A stretch of DNA of 39,190 nt from Actinocrinis sp046724665 (GTDB lineage: Bacteria > Actinomycetota > Actinomycetes > Streptomycetales > Catenulisporaceae), in assembly GCA_046724665.1 (NCBI GenBank), contig JBKOWZ010000247.1:1-39190 (forward strand), in the 5' to 3' direction. The position numbers were made by a program, and so were the translations under genes. Below are positions 7,559 to 15,345 of the stretch, one piece after another (position 1 is the stretch's first letter; every line of letters starts with the position of its first letter). The notes beneath the pieces were generated by a model. It did not search any database. It was given only the letters and a program-made list of their open reading frames with translations, and was not told the DNA's origin.

Positions 7559-7905
7559 CCTCGACAACGCACGGTGACCACCTCGGCGCACACCCGGGGA
7601 TTTCGCGACGGCTCGCCTGGAAGTAGGGAAAACCCTTGCTGCGGCGCGCCGAATTGTTCGAAACGTGCTGAGGCTTCGGCGAATACCGGGCAACTTCAAC
7701 ATCATTTCGGCGTAGCCATTGCGCCGAAGCCTGTTGCGGCAGTAGCAATGATTCGCTGCCCGGGGCGCACCACCTGTATCTCTCGGCTCTCATCCGTCAC
7801 AGGCCGCACGGCCCACGACCGCCGCGCCGGACGCAGCCAGCCCAACACCTCTGTCGTCCGGGCCACTGGCCCGGGGAGACCGAAAAAAGGGGAGGAAGCC
7901 CACCC
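7559..7905. other. 347-base gene-free stretch upstream of the sedolisin gene
   Basis: No convincing gene is seen. AGGCTTCGGCG (7671-7681) and CGCCGAAGCCT (7722-7732) form an exact 11-bp inverted repeat separated by 40 bases, and TTCGGCG also recurs inside the loop. This part is less GC-rich than the flanking genes, as promoters often are. It probably contains the sedolisin promoter, but no clear -35/-10 pair could be named. The ribosome site GGGGAGGAAG lies just before the ATG at 7906. Confidence 0.55.
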
Positions 7906-9930
7906 ATGCCACTCGCCGAACCACGGCGGGCCAGGCGGGTCGCCGCGGCGTTCATACCGACCGCCGCCCTGCTCGCCACCGCGCTCTCGTCGGCTGCTCC
8001 AGCCGACGCCGCAGCGACTACGTCGTCGATCGTCGTGGACCACCCGTCGTGGGCCACGCCGTCGGCGGACCGGGGCGCCGTCCCCGCGACGACCGCGGTC
8101 ACCGCCCGGGTCTATCTCGCCTCGCAGAACCCGGCGGGCCTGAACGCGTACGCGACGGCGGTCTCGGACCCGTCCTCCTCGCAGTACGGCCAGTACCTGA
8201 GCGCGCAGCAGGCCGCCGCGCGGTTCGGCCCGTCTGCGGCCGACACCGCGGCGCTGAAGGACTACCTGACGTCGCACGGGGTGACCATCACCTCGGCGAC
8301 GGAGCACTACCTCGACATCTCTGCGACTGCCTCGCAGATCCAGGCAACCTTCAGCACCAGCCTGCACAACTACTCGACCAAGACAGGTGTGCACCACGCA
8401 CCGAGCGGCGACCTGAAGGTGCCGAGCTCGGTGGCTAAGGGTCTGCTGAGCGTGACCGGCCTGAGCGGCGTTATCAACACCGCCGCGCGCCCCAACTCCG
8501 TCTCGGTCGCCAAGGCCATCGGTACGAAGGGCAGCACGCCGGCGACCGGTATCCCCGAGCCCTGCTCCACCTACTGGGGTCAGTACACGGCGACCGGCTT
8601 CCCGACGGGTTACACCGCCTCCGAGCCGACCGACCCGTGCTCCTACTACCCGTCCCAGCTGCGTAAGGCTTATGGCGTCAGCGACACCGGTCTGAGCGGC
8701 AAGGGTGCGACCATCGCCATCGTGGACGCGTACGGCTCCTCGACGATGCTCGAGGACGCGAACAAGTACGCCGTCAACCACGGCGACGCGCCGTTCAAGC
8801 CCGGTCAGTACACCGAGTACGTCACGCCGGACAGCTGGCAGTACCAGGACCTCTGCGGCGGCCCCGACGGCTGGGCGCCGGAGGAGGCGCTCGACGTCGA
8901 GATGGCGCACGGCTACGCGCCGAACGCCAACGTCGTCTACGTCGGCGGTAACTCGTGCACCGACCAGGACTTGCTGGCCGCCTGGCAGATGATCGTGGAC
9001 AAGCACCTGGCCGACGTGGTCTCCAACTCCTGGGGCGAGATCATGCACGGCCCGGACGGCTACTTCGACACGTCGATCATCGCGCCGTACGAGCAGGTGC
9101 TGAAGCAGGCCGCGGTCGAGGGCATCGGGTTCACCGTGTCCTCCGGCGACTGCGGTGACAGCTCTCCGGGCGCCGCGGCGACTGGTGCGAACTGCGACCG
9201 GAACACCACCGAGGCACAGACCGACTGGCCGGCCTCCGACCCGTGGGTGACCGCGGTCGGCGGTACCGCGCTCGCGATCTCCAGCGCCTCGGGCAGCTAC
9301 AAGTTCGAGACCGCGATGGGCAACCAGCGCTCGGTGCTCTCCCCCGACGGCGCGTCGTGGGTTCCGTTCCCGGGCTACTGGTACTTCGGCGGTGGCGGCG
9401 GCACGAGCAAGGACTTCACCCAGCCCTGGTACCAGGCGCTGGCCGTCCCGCCGAGCCTCTCGCACACGCTGATGACCGGTGAGAAGGTCAAGACCGCGCA
9501 CCGGGTGATCCCGGACGTGTCGATGAACGGCGACCTGCTCACCTCGGTCCTGGTCGGCATCTCGGACGGCTCGCCGTACTCGGAGGCCGGCTACGGCGGC
9601 ACCTCGGTGTCCTCGCCGTCCTTCGCGGGCGTCCTCGCCGACGCGATCCAGGCGCGGCACGGGCGCGCGCTCGGCTTCGCCAACCCGGCGCTGTACCTGC
9701 GTGACGGCCTGTACACCGACGTCACGGCGCACCCGGCCGCGGCGCACGTCGGCAACCAGACGCTGTCGGTGGTGTACGACCTCGGGTACAACGCCGACGG
9801 CTCGCGCCGGGTCCGGCTGTACTCGATCGGCACCGACTTCGGCCTGAGCGCCGCTCACGGCTTCGACAACGGGACCGGCCTCGGCTCGCCGACCGCCTGG
9901 TTCCTGCGGTCGTTCGGCTTCGGCTGGTAG
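7906..9930 (+). CDS. Secreted sedolisin (S53) serine-carboxyl peptidase
   Basis: A 674-residue secreted protease precursor. Residues 1-36 form a signal peptide (RRARR, hydrophobic AAAFIPTAALLATALSS, then ADA). About 45-190 is the pro-kumamolisin activation domain and the rest the S53 catalytic domain. The catalytic Glu326 and Asp330 are in EEALDVE, the oxyanion Asp415 is in SSGDCGD, and the nucleophile Ser567 is in GGTSVSSPSFAG. The end (GFDNGTGLGSPT) matches the family's calcium-site region. S53 enzymes generally work at low pH, so an extracellular role in protein degradation in acidic surroundings is likely. The gene stands alone, with a hairpin terminator after it. Confidence 0.95.
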   Translation: MPLAEPRRARRVAAAFIPTAALLATALSSAAPADAAATTSSIVVDHPSWATPSADRGAVPATTAVTARVYLASQNPAGLNAYATAVSDPSSSQYGQYLSAQQAAARFGPSAADTAALKDYLTSHGVTITSATEHYLDISATASQIQATFSTSLHNYSTKTGVHHAPSGDLKVPSSVAKGLLSVTGLSGVINTAARPNSVSVAKAIGTKGSTPATGIPEPCSTYWGQYTATGFPTGYTASEPTDPCSYYPSQLRKAYGVSDTGLSGKGATIAIVDAYGSSTMLEDANKYAVNHGDAPFKPGQYTEYVTPDSWQYQDLCGGPDGWAPEEALDVEMAHGYAPNANVVYVGGNSCTDQDLLAAWQMIVDKHLADVVSNSWGEIMHGPDGYFDTSIIAPYEQVLKQAAVEGIGFTVSSGDCGDSSPGAAATGANCDRNTTEAQTDWPASDPWVTAVGGTALAISSASGSYKFETAMGNQRSVLSPDGASWVPFPGYWYFGGGGGTSKDFTQPWYQALAVPPSLSHTLMTGEKVKTAHRVIPDVSMNGDLLTSVLVGISDGSPYSEAGYGGTSVSSPSFAGVLADAIQARHGRALGFANPALYLRDGLYTDVTAHPAAAHVGNQTLSVVYDLGYNADGSRRVRLYSIGTDFGLSAAHGFDNGTGLGSPTAWFLRSFGFGW

Positions 9931-9954
9931 CCGGTTCCTCGATTCCAAGCCGAA

Positions 9955-9988
9955 AGGGCGGGTCGTCCCCACGGGGGCGGCCCGCCCT
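9955..9988 (+). terminator. Hairpin terminator after sedolisin
   Basis: AGGGCGGG (9955-9962) pairs with CCCGCCCT (9981-9988), with inner GTCGTCCCC/GGGGGCGGC pairing. It lies 25 bases after the peptidase stop and before the YajQ gene. A short CTCTC tract follows rather than a T-run. Confidence 0.75.
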
Positions 9989-10009
9989 CTCGCGTCGGCT
10001 GGGTAGGCT

Positions 10010-10026
10010 CTGTTCTTCGAGAACAG
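10010..10026 (+). other. Hairpin in the YajQ leader
   Basis: CTGTTCT (10010-10016) and AGAACAG (10020-10026) are exact complements around TCG, about 58 bases before the YajQ start. It may be a leader hairpin or a binding site. It does not match the actinobacterial SOS box, although GTTC/GAAC is present. Confidence 0.4.
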
Positions 10027-10083
10027 GCAGCGAGTGGAGAACTCGCGCACAGTCCGCAGAACCCAGCGAGCGAGGAGCGCGCC

Positions 10084-10575
10084 GTGCCGTCCGAGTCCAG
10101 CTTCGACATCGTCAGCAAGGTCGATCGCCAGGAGGTCGACAACGCGGTGAACCAGACGTCGCGGGAGATCGCGCAGCGGTTCGACTTCAAGAACACCGGC
10201 GCGGGCATCGCCTGGTCGGGCGAGAAGATCGAGCTGCGCGCCGACGCCGAGGGCCGGGTGTTGGCGGTGCTCGACGTGTTCAAGGACAAGCTGGTCAAGC
10301 GGGGCGTCTCGCTCAAGGCGCTGGAGGCCGGCGAGCCGCAGCTGTCCGGCAAGGTGTACAAGATCTCCGCGACGGTGACCGAGGGCATCAGCCAGGAGAA
10401 CGCCAAGAAGCTGTCCAAGCTGATCCGGGACGAGGGCCCCAGGGGCGTGAAGGCGCAGATCCAGGGCGACGAGCTGCGGGTGTCGTCCAAGTCCAAGGAC
10501 GATCTGCAAGACGTGATCACCCTGCTCAAGAGCCAGGATTTCGACTTCGCGGTGCAGTTCACCAACTACCGCTGA
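10084..10575 (+). CDS. YajQ family nucleotide-binding protein
   Basis: A 163-residue cytoplasmic protein of full YajQ length. The family opening SSFDIVSKVDRQEVDNAVNQ, the central FDFKNTGAGIAWSGEKIEL and the end SQDFDFAVQFTNYR are all recognisable. Two RNP-like domains are expected. Family members have been reported to bind cyclic di-GMP or other nucleotides; the role in actinobacteria is unclear. Start is GTG 10084, giving the conserved N-terminus directly. It stands alone. From memory, Streptomyces has a YajQ gene beside the tRNA-Tyr/SLP1 site, which fits the tRNA 8 kb away here. Confidence 0.95.
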   Translation: MPSESSFDIVSKVDRQEVDNAVNQTSREIAQRFDFKNTGAGIAWSGEKIELRADAEGRVLAVLDVFKDKLVKRGVSLKALEAGEPQLSGKVYKISATVTEGISQENAKKLSKLIRDEGPRGVKAQIQGDELRVSSKSKDDLQDVITLLKSQDFDFAVQFTNYR

Positions 10576-10749
10576 CGCCGTCTCACTGCTCAGAGGGGTG
10601 GAGTCTCACCGTTGAGAGGGATAGGGAGTAGCTCGCGAGGACTACATGAAGAACCCTCTCGGGGGTGATTCCAAGGGCGTCGCCGGGTGCTGTGATAGCG
10701 GATAGCAGAAGGAGAGTTCGCGGAACAGCACGGGGAGTGACCCGAAAAG

Positions 10750-11976
10750 ATGACCGAGCACGACAGCACACCGACCACGACCAGCGCGCTGCGGCGCGGC
10801 GGCGCGCGAGCCCTGGCGCCGCTTGCCGTGGTCGCCATCGTGGCCACCGGGGCGGCGCTTGCCCCGAAGTTCGCCTCAGCCGCCCCGACGCTGCCGCCGA
10901 TCTCCGCGCAGGGCCTGCTGGCGAAGGCCGCCGCCTCGAAGGTGACCGCGTACTCCGGCACGGTGTCGCTGACCACCAACCTGGGCCTTCCGGCGCTGCC
11001 GAACCTGTCCGGCGGGGCGAACCCGCTGTCGCTGCTCGGCGGCGCGCATACACTCCAGGTCGCCGCGAACGGCCCGGACAAGCAGCGGCTGGCGCTGCTC
11101 GACACGATGTCCGAGTACGACTTCGTGCACAACGGCACGCAGATCTGGCTCTACGACAGCCAGCACAACAGCGTCGAGCACGGCACCGTGTTGCCCGGCA
11201 CCGGCGACCACGCGAAGCTGAAGGCGCGATCCGAGGCGCAGGCGAAGGCCAAGGAGTTGGCCGAGGCTCCGCTCACGCCGCAGCAGGCCGCGCAGCGGCT
11301 GCTCGCCGCGATCACGCCGACGACGAACGTGACCGTGGACGGCACCAAGTCCGTGGCCGGACGCGCCGCGTACACGCTGGTGCTCACGCCGAAGCAGCAG
11401 GGGTCGCTGATCGGGAAGGTCGCCATAGCGATCGACTACCAGAACGGCGCGCCGCTCCAGGTCGCGGTCTATCCGGTCGGCTCGGGCACCCCGGCGTTCG
11501 AGGTCGGGTTCACCTCGGTCTCCTTCTCGGCGCCGAGTGACGCGCAGTTCAACTTCACTCCGCCTAAGGGCGCGACCGTGCAGGAACTCGGCGGCGCCGG
11601 ATCTCCGGCGACGAAACCGGACGCCGCGCCGAGTCTGTCCGACCTCGCGCCGCAGGTCCTCGGTGCGGGCTGGCTCAGCGTCGTCGAACTGCATCACGTG
11701 GACCTGAACGCGCTGGCGGACTCTGCCCGCTCAGGCTCCGGCTCGCGCACCCATCGGCACCACAGCAACGACACCGGCCTGTTCAACGGGGACATCTCCA
11801 GCTACATCGACGCGCTGCTCGGCGCGGGCAAGCCGGTCAGCGGGGCGTTCGGCAGCGGCAAGCTGTACACCACCAACTTCCTGTCGATATTGATCACCAA
11901 CGACGGCAGGCTGTTCGCCGGCTCGGTGACGCCCTCGGTGCTCGAGGCCGACGCGGCAGCGCAGGGAACGAAGTGA
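10750..11976 (+). CDS. Exported LolA/MucB-like protein encoded with an ABC transporter
   Basis: A 408-residue protein with one N-terminal hydrophobic segment (about 21-44, ending FASA) that is a signal peptide or membrane anchor. The body alternates short beta-strand-like stretches (YSGTVSLTTNLGL, QIWLYDSQHNSVEHG, YTLVLTPKQQGSLIGKVAIA) as in LolA/MucB-like lipoprotein-carrier folds. There is no lipobox Cys. A His/Ser-rich patch (THRHHSND) near residue 340 looks like a loop. Start is ATG 10750, with GGGGAG ten bases upstream. Its stop overlaps the GTG of the ABC ATPase, so it belongs to that transport unit. It may bind a lipid-like substrate or sense envelope state; the fold call is from pattern only. 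Confidence 0.75.
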   Translation: MTEHDSTPTTTSALRRGGARALAPLAVVAIVATGAALAPKFASAAPTLPPISAQGLLAKAAASKVTAYSGTVSLTTNLGLPALPNLSGGANPLSLLGGAHTLQVAANGPDKQRLALLDTMSEYDFVHNGTQIWLYDSQHNSVEHGTVLPGTGDHAKLKARSEAQAKAKELAEAPLTPQQAAQRLLAAITPTTNVTVDGTKSVAGRAAYTLVLTPKQQGSLIGKVAIAIDYQNGAPLQVAVYPVGSGTPAFEVGFTSVSFSAPSDAQFNFTPPKGATVQELGGAGSPATKPDAAPSLSDLAPQVLGAGWLSVVELHHVDLNALADSARSGSGSRTHRHHSNDTGLFNGDISSYIDALLGAGKPVSGAFGSGKLYTTNFLSILITNDGRLFAGSVTPSVLEADAAAQGTK

Positions 11977-12911
11977 CCGGCACGGCCGCCATCGCGACGC
12001 GCGGGCTGTCGAAGCGGTACCGCGGCGGGCAGCTCGCAGTGGACGGACTGGAGCTGTCTGTACCGCCGGGCGCGGTGTTCGGTTTCCTCGGGCCGAACGG
12101 CTCGGGCAAGACCACCACGATCAGGATGCTGATGGGGCTGATCGCGCCGACAGCGGGCCGGGTCGAGCTGTTCGGCGAGCCGATCCCGCAGGCGACCGGT
12201 CGCGTGCTGCCTCGGGTCGGCGCGCTGATCGAGGGCCCGGCGCACTATCCGTACCTGACCGGCGCGCAGAACCTGGCCCGTTACGACGCGGCGGACCGCA
12301 CCGCGGACCCGACCACCCGCAGGGCCCGCATCGGCGCGGCGCTGGAGCGGGTCGGCCTGGCCAACGCCGCGCAGAAGAAGGCGAAGGCCTACTCGCTGGG
12401 CATGAAGCAGCGGCTCGGCCTGGCCTCGGCGCTACTCCAGCCGCGTGATCTGCTGGTGCTCGACGAGCCGACCAACGGCCTTGACCCGCAGGGCATGCGC
12501 GAGATCCGGGGCCTGATCAAGTCGCTGGCGGCGGACGGCACCACGGTGTTCCTCTCCTCGCACCTGCTCGACGAGATCGAGCAGGTCTGCACGCACGCCG
12601 CGGTGATGAGCCAGGGCAAGCTGGTGATCCAGGGCACGGTCGCCGAGCTCGGCGCCGGACTGCGTGCGCGGCTGGCGGTGACCACTCCGGACACGGCGGC
12701 GGCCGAGACGGTGCTCAAGGACGCCGGAGCAGTGGACCTGCAAGTCGAGGACGGCCGCGTGCACTGCGACGTAGCAGGGCTCGAACCCGACGCGATGTGC
12801 GCGGCACTGGTGGCCGCGGGCGTGCGGGTGTTCGGATTCGGAATCGAGCGGCCGTCGCTGGAGGACGCGTTCGTGGCGCTGACTGGGGAGGGCTTCGATG
12901 TCGCCCAGTAG
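11973..12911 (+). CDS. ABC transporter ATP-binding protein
   Basis: A 312-residue nucleotide-binding subunit. Walker A GPNGSGKTT is at 40-48, the signature SLGMKQ at 141-146 (the variant typical of the drug/ABC-2 export group), and Walker B LLVLDEP at 160-166, with the H-loop in SSHLLDEIEQ. The C-terminal third (about 225-312) resembles DUF4162, common in this subfamily. Start is GTG 11973, overlapping the upstream stop. It overlaps the permease by 14 bases. It most likely energises export through the downstream permease; the substrate is unknown. Confidence 0.95.
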   Translation: MTGTAAIATRGLSKRYRGGQLAVDGLELSVPPGAVFGFLGPNGSGKTTTIRMLMGLIAPTAGRVELFGEPIPQATGRVLPRVGALIEGPAHYPYLTGAQNLARYDAADRTADPTTRRARIGAALERVGLANAAQKKAKAYSLGMKQRLGLASALLQPRDLLVLDEPTNGLDPQGMREIRGLIKSLAADGTTVFLSSHLLDEIEQVCTHAAVMSQGKLVIQGTVAELGAGLRARLAVTTPDTAAAETVLKDAGAVDLQVEDGRVHCDVAGLEPDAMCAALVAAGVRVFGFGIERPSLEDAFVALTGEGFDVAQ

Positions 12912-14160
12912 CGAGGCGCAGACCACGGACACCGCACAATCCGCACAGACCGCGGATGCCGTGCAACCCGCGAACCTCATGCAACCCACCCGACTCGCGC
13001 AGAATATGCAGAACACGAATACCGCGAATACCGAGCAACTCACGCAGGCCACGCAGACAGAGACCGCGCAGACAGCGCAGGTCGTGCAGACAGAGGCCGC
13101 GCAGGCAGCGCAGGTCGCGCAGGTCGCGCAGGTCGCGCAGGCACAGAACGCTCAGACCGCGCAGGCGGCCCAGACAGCGCAGGCGGCGCAGACCCCTCAG
13201 ACAACGACGACGACAGTCCCGGCGGAACAGACTGGGTCTGCGCCGCAATCGTCAGCGCGTCCATCTAAACGGCCACGGTCTACACAGCGACCGTCTACAC
13301 AGCCACCGTCTACACGGCCACCATCTTCGCGGCCACGGGTAGGGCTACCACGACTGCGCGGTTCGTTCGCCGCGAACGAATTGGGCACGATATTCCGGCG
13401 GATCCGTAACATCGCGCTGCTCTGCGCGCTCGCCGCGATCCCGATCGCGCTGGGCGTCGCGATCAAGCTGACCACGGAGAACTCGGGGGGCGAGGGCTTC
13501 ATCGGACAGGTTTCGAACAACGGCCTGTTCCTGGTCTTCAGCTCGCTGACGATCACGCTGCCGGTCTTCCTGCCACTGGCGGTCGGCGTGGTGGCCGGGG
13601 ACGCTATCTCCGGCGAGGCAGGGCAAGGCACCCTGCGCTATCTGCTGGTGGCCCCGGTCGGCCGCAACCGGCTGCTCGCGGTCAAGGGCGGCGCGCTGGC
13701 GGTGTTCTGCCTGGCCGCCTCGTTCACCGTGGCGCTTTCGGCCTTCGTGGTCGGGCTGATCCTGTTCCCGGCGGGCCGGGTGACGCTGCTGTCCGGGGAG
13801 TCCGTCTCCTTCGGCGCCGCGCTGGTCAAGGCGCTGCTGATCACCGTGCTCGTGGCCGCCTCGCTGCTCGGGCTGGCCGCGATCGGCCTGTTCGTCTCGA
13901 CGCTGACGGACACCGCGATCGCGGCAATGGCGGTGACCGTCGGGGCGACCATCCTGTCCGGGATCCTGCAATCGATCCCGCAGCTGTCGTCGATCCATCC
14001 GTGGCTGTTCACCGACCAGTGGACCTCGTTCGCCGACCTGCTGCGCGACCCGATATACACCCCGAACATCGTGCATAACCTGCTCATTCAGGGACTGTAC
14101 GTCGCAGTGTTCGGCTCGGCGGCCTGGGCGCGGCTCTCGTCGCGCGACGTGCTCGCATAG
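12898..14160 (+). CDS. ABC-2 type permease with a low-complexity N-terminal extension
   Basis: A 420-residue membrane subunit with about six transmembrane helices after residue 175 (for example NIALLCALAAIPIALGV, ITLPVFLPLAVGVVAGD, LLITVLVAASLLGLAAIGLF), plus the ABC-2 hallmark GDAISGEAGQGTLRYLLVAP. The first 150 residues are unusual: about 100 residues of Ala/Gln/Thr repeats, then five Pro/Ser/Arg pentapeptides at 122-146, before a normal cytosolic start (LRGSFAANELGTIFRRIRN). Start is ATG 12898, within the ATPase end. The extension should be cytosolic and disordered. It could be a recent repeat expansion or a tether to the ATPase. Without it the protein would have normal permease size. Confidence 0.92.
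   Translation: MSPSSEAQTTDTAQSAQTADAVQPANLMQPTRLAQNMQNTNTANTEQLTQATQTETAQTAQVVQTEAAQAAQVAQVAQVAQAQNAQTAQAAQTAQAAQTPQTTTTTVPAEQTGSAPQSSARPSKRPRSTQRPSTQPPSTRPPSSRPRVGLPRLRGSFAANELGTIFRRIRNIALLCALAAIPIALGVAIKLTTENSGGEGFIGQVSNNGLFLVFSSLTITLPVFLPLAVGVVAGDAISGEAGQGTLRYLLVAPVGRNRLLAVKGGALAVFCLAASFTVALSAFVVGLILFPAGRVTLLSGESVSFGAALVKALLITVLVAASLLGLAAIGLFVSTLTDTAIAAMAVTVGATILSGILQSIPQLSSIHPWLFTDQWTSFADLLRDPIYTPNIVHNLLIQGLYVAVFGSAAWARLSSRDVLA
13111..13137 (+). repeat. 9-bp coding tandem repeat in the permease gene
   Basis: CAGGTCGCG occurs three times in direct tandem (13111-13119, 13120-13128, 13129-13137), giving AQV repeats inside a wider CAG/GCG-rich tract from about 12920 to 13200. Confidence 0.9.
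13261..13335 (+). repeat. 15-bp coding tandem repeat, five units, in the permease gene
   Basis: Five consecutive 15-base units starting at 13261, 13276, 13291, 13306 and 13321 share the pattern CCRTCTACACRGCCA with a few changes. They encode PSKRP, RSTQR, PSTQP, PSTRP and PSSRP (residues 122-146). Confidence 0.9.
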
Positions 14161-14212
14161 GCAGGATGGGGCGGAGCGGGGGGGAGGCGCGCAGTGACGG
14201 AGGCAGCGTGCG

Positions 14213-14316
14213 TGGTACGGCGACGGAGTGTGGCGACGAGGTGCGACGGCGTGGTGTGGCGGCATGGTACGGCGACAGGGTACGACGGCGGAGCGTAACG
14301 GTGGAGTGTGGCGACG
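14213..14316. repeat. G-rich degenerate repeats between converging genes
   Basis: TGGTACGGCGAC occurs at 14213-14224 and 14265-14276, and GGAGTGTGGCGACG at 14225-14238 and 14303-14316, among many further GTGGCG/GCGACG variants. They fill the space between the permease stop and the htpX stop. No gene and no clear hairpin terminator is seen there. The strong strand bias (G-rich plus strand) is notable. Confidence 0.7.
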
Positions 14317-14339
14317 TGGCGGGGATTGACGCAGGTCAG

Positions 14340-15215
14340 TCAGCTGCGGAAGCCGGCCATCCGTTCGAGGCGGGCGATCCGTTCGGCCATCGAGGGGTGG
14401 GTGGAGAACAGCCGCGCCGCGCCGCGGGCCCGGCCGCCGAAGGGGCTGGCGATCATCAGGTGACTCGCGGCGACCAGTTCCGGCTCGCGGGGCAGCGGCA
14501 TCAGGGAGGTCGCGTACCCCAGTTTGTACAGCGCCGAGGCCAGCGCGAGCGGGTCGCCGGTCAGCCGGGAGCCGATCTCGTCGGCCCGGAACTCGCGGGA
14601 CCGGCTGATCGACAGCTGGATCAGCGTCGCGGCCAGCGGGCCGAGGAACATCGCCAGCAGCACCCCGGGCAGGCCGGGGCCGTCATCGTCGGTGCGGCCG
14701 ATCGGGATCAGCCAGGCCAGGTTGACCGACCACATGATCACGCTGGCCAGCGCCCCGGCCACCGAGGAGACCAGGATGTCCCGGTTGTAGACATGCGCCA
14801 GTTCGTGGCCGAGGACGCCGCGCAGCTCGCGCTCGTCGAGTATGCGCAGGATGCCGGTCGTACAGCACACGGCCGCGTTACGCGGGTTGCGGCCGGTGGC
14901 GAACGCGTTGGGCGAGTCGGTCGGGGAGATGTACAGCCGCGGCATCGGCTGGCGCGCGGTGGTGGCGAGCTCGCGCACGATCCGGTACATCGCCGGGGCC
15001 TGCGGTTCGCTGACCGGTTGGGCACGCATGGCGCGCAGCGCCAGCCGGTCACAGAAGTAGTAGGCGAAACCGTTCACGCCGAGCGCGATCACCAGCGCGA
15101 TGACCAGCCCGGTGCGGCGGTCGAGCAGCTCGCCGACAACGAGCAGCAGCCCGCTCAGCAAGCCGAGCAGGGCAGCAGTCTTCGCGCCGTTATGTCGCAC
15201 TGGATTCTTGCTCAT
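14340..15215 (-). CDS. htpX: HtpX-type M48 membrane metalloprotease
   Basis: A 291-residue integral-membrane zinc protease that handles damaged membrane proteins. Two hydrophobic segments (about 12-50) precede the zinc motif HELAH at 137-141, two more follow (about 147-200), and a later Glu in SRSREFRADE supplies the third ligand. SPNAFATGRNPRNAAVCCT is a clear HtpX hallmark. The ATG at 15215 (MSKNPVRHNGAKTA) is chosen because it matches the family N-terminus; a GTG at 15275 would add 20 unsupported residues. Neither start has a strong ribosome site. It lies downstream of the reduced nuo operon in the same direction, 130 bases after nuoN. From memory, Streptomyces has the same neighbour. Confidence 0.93.
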   Translation of the reverse strand: MSKNPVRHNGAKTAALLGLLSGLLLVVGELLDRRTGLVIALVIALGVNGFAYYFCDRLALRAMRAQPVSEPQAPAMYRIVRELATTARQPMPRLYISPTDSPNAFATGRNPRNAAVCCTTGILRILDERELRGVLGHELAHVYNRDILVSSVAGALASVIMWSVNLAWLIPIGRTDDDGPGLPGVLLAMFLGPLAATLIQLSISRSREFRADEIGSRLTGDPLALASALYKLGYATSLMPLPREPELVAASHLMIASPFGGRARGAARLFSTHPSMAERIARLERMAGFRS

Positions 15216-15345
15216 CGTCTGGTGAACCCGCCAAGTCCCGAACCGGTACACCTCGTCCAACGATCGGACGATCACGACCAGTTCCCGAGCGGACTCGGTA
15301 AGGAGTCCGCGCCACGAAAGGCACCCGTCTCACCAGGAGACCGCC

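Noticed and set aside
10010..10026. LexA/SOS box in front of YajQ
   Set aside because: The GTTC-GAAC order and five-base gap do not match the actinobacterial GAAC-GTTC box; a plain hairpin is more likely.
7702..10509. 935-codon open frame on the minus strand
   Set aside because: It runs antisense to the sedolisin and YajQ genes, has the Arg/Val/Gly-rich composition of a high-GC shadow frame, and matches no family.
13197..13340. CRISPR array
   Set aside because: The repeats are 15 bp, contiguous, in frame and without spacers; they are coding tandem repeats.
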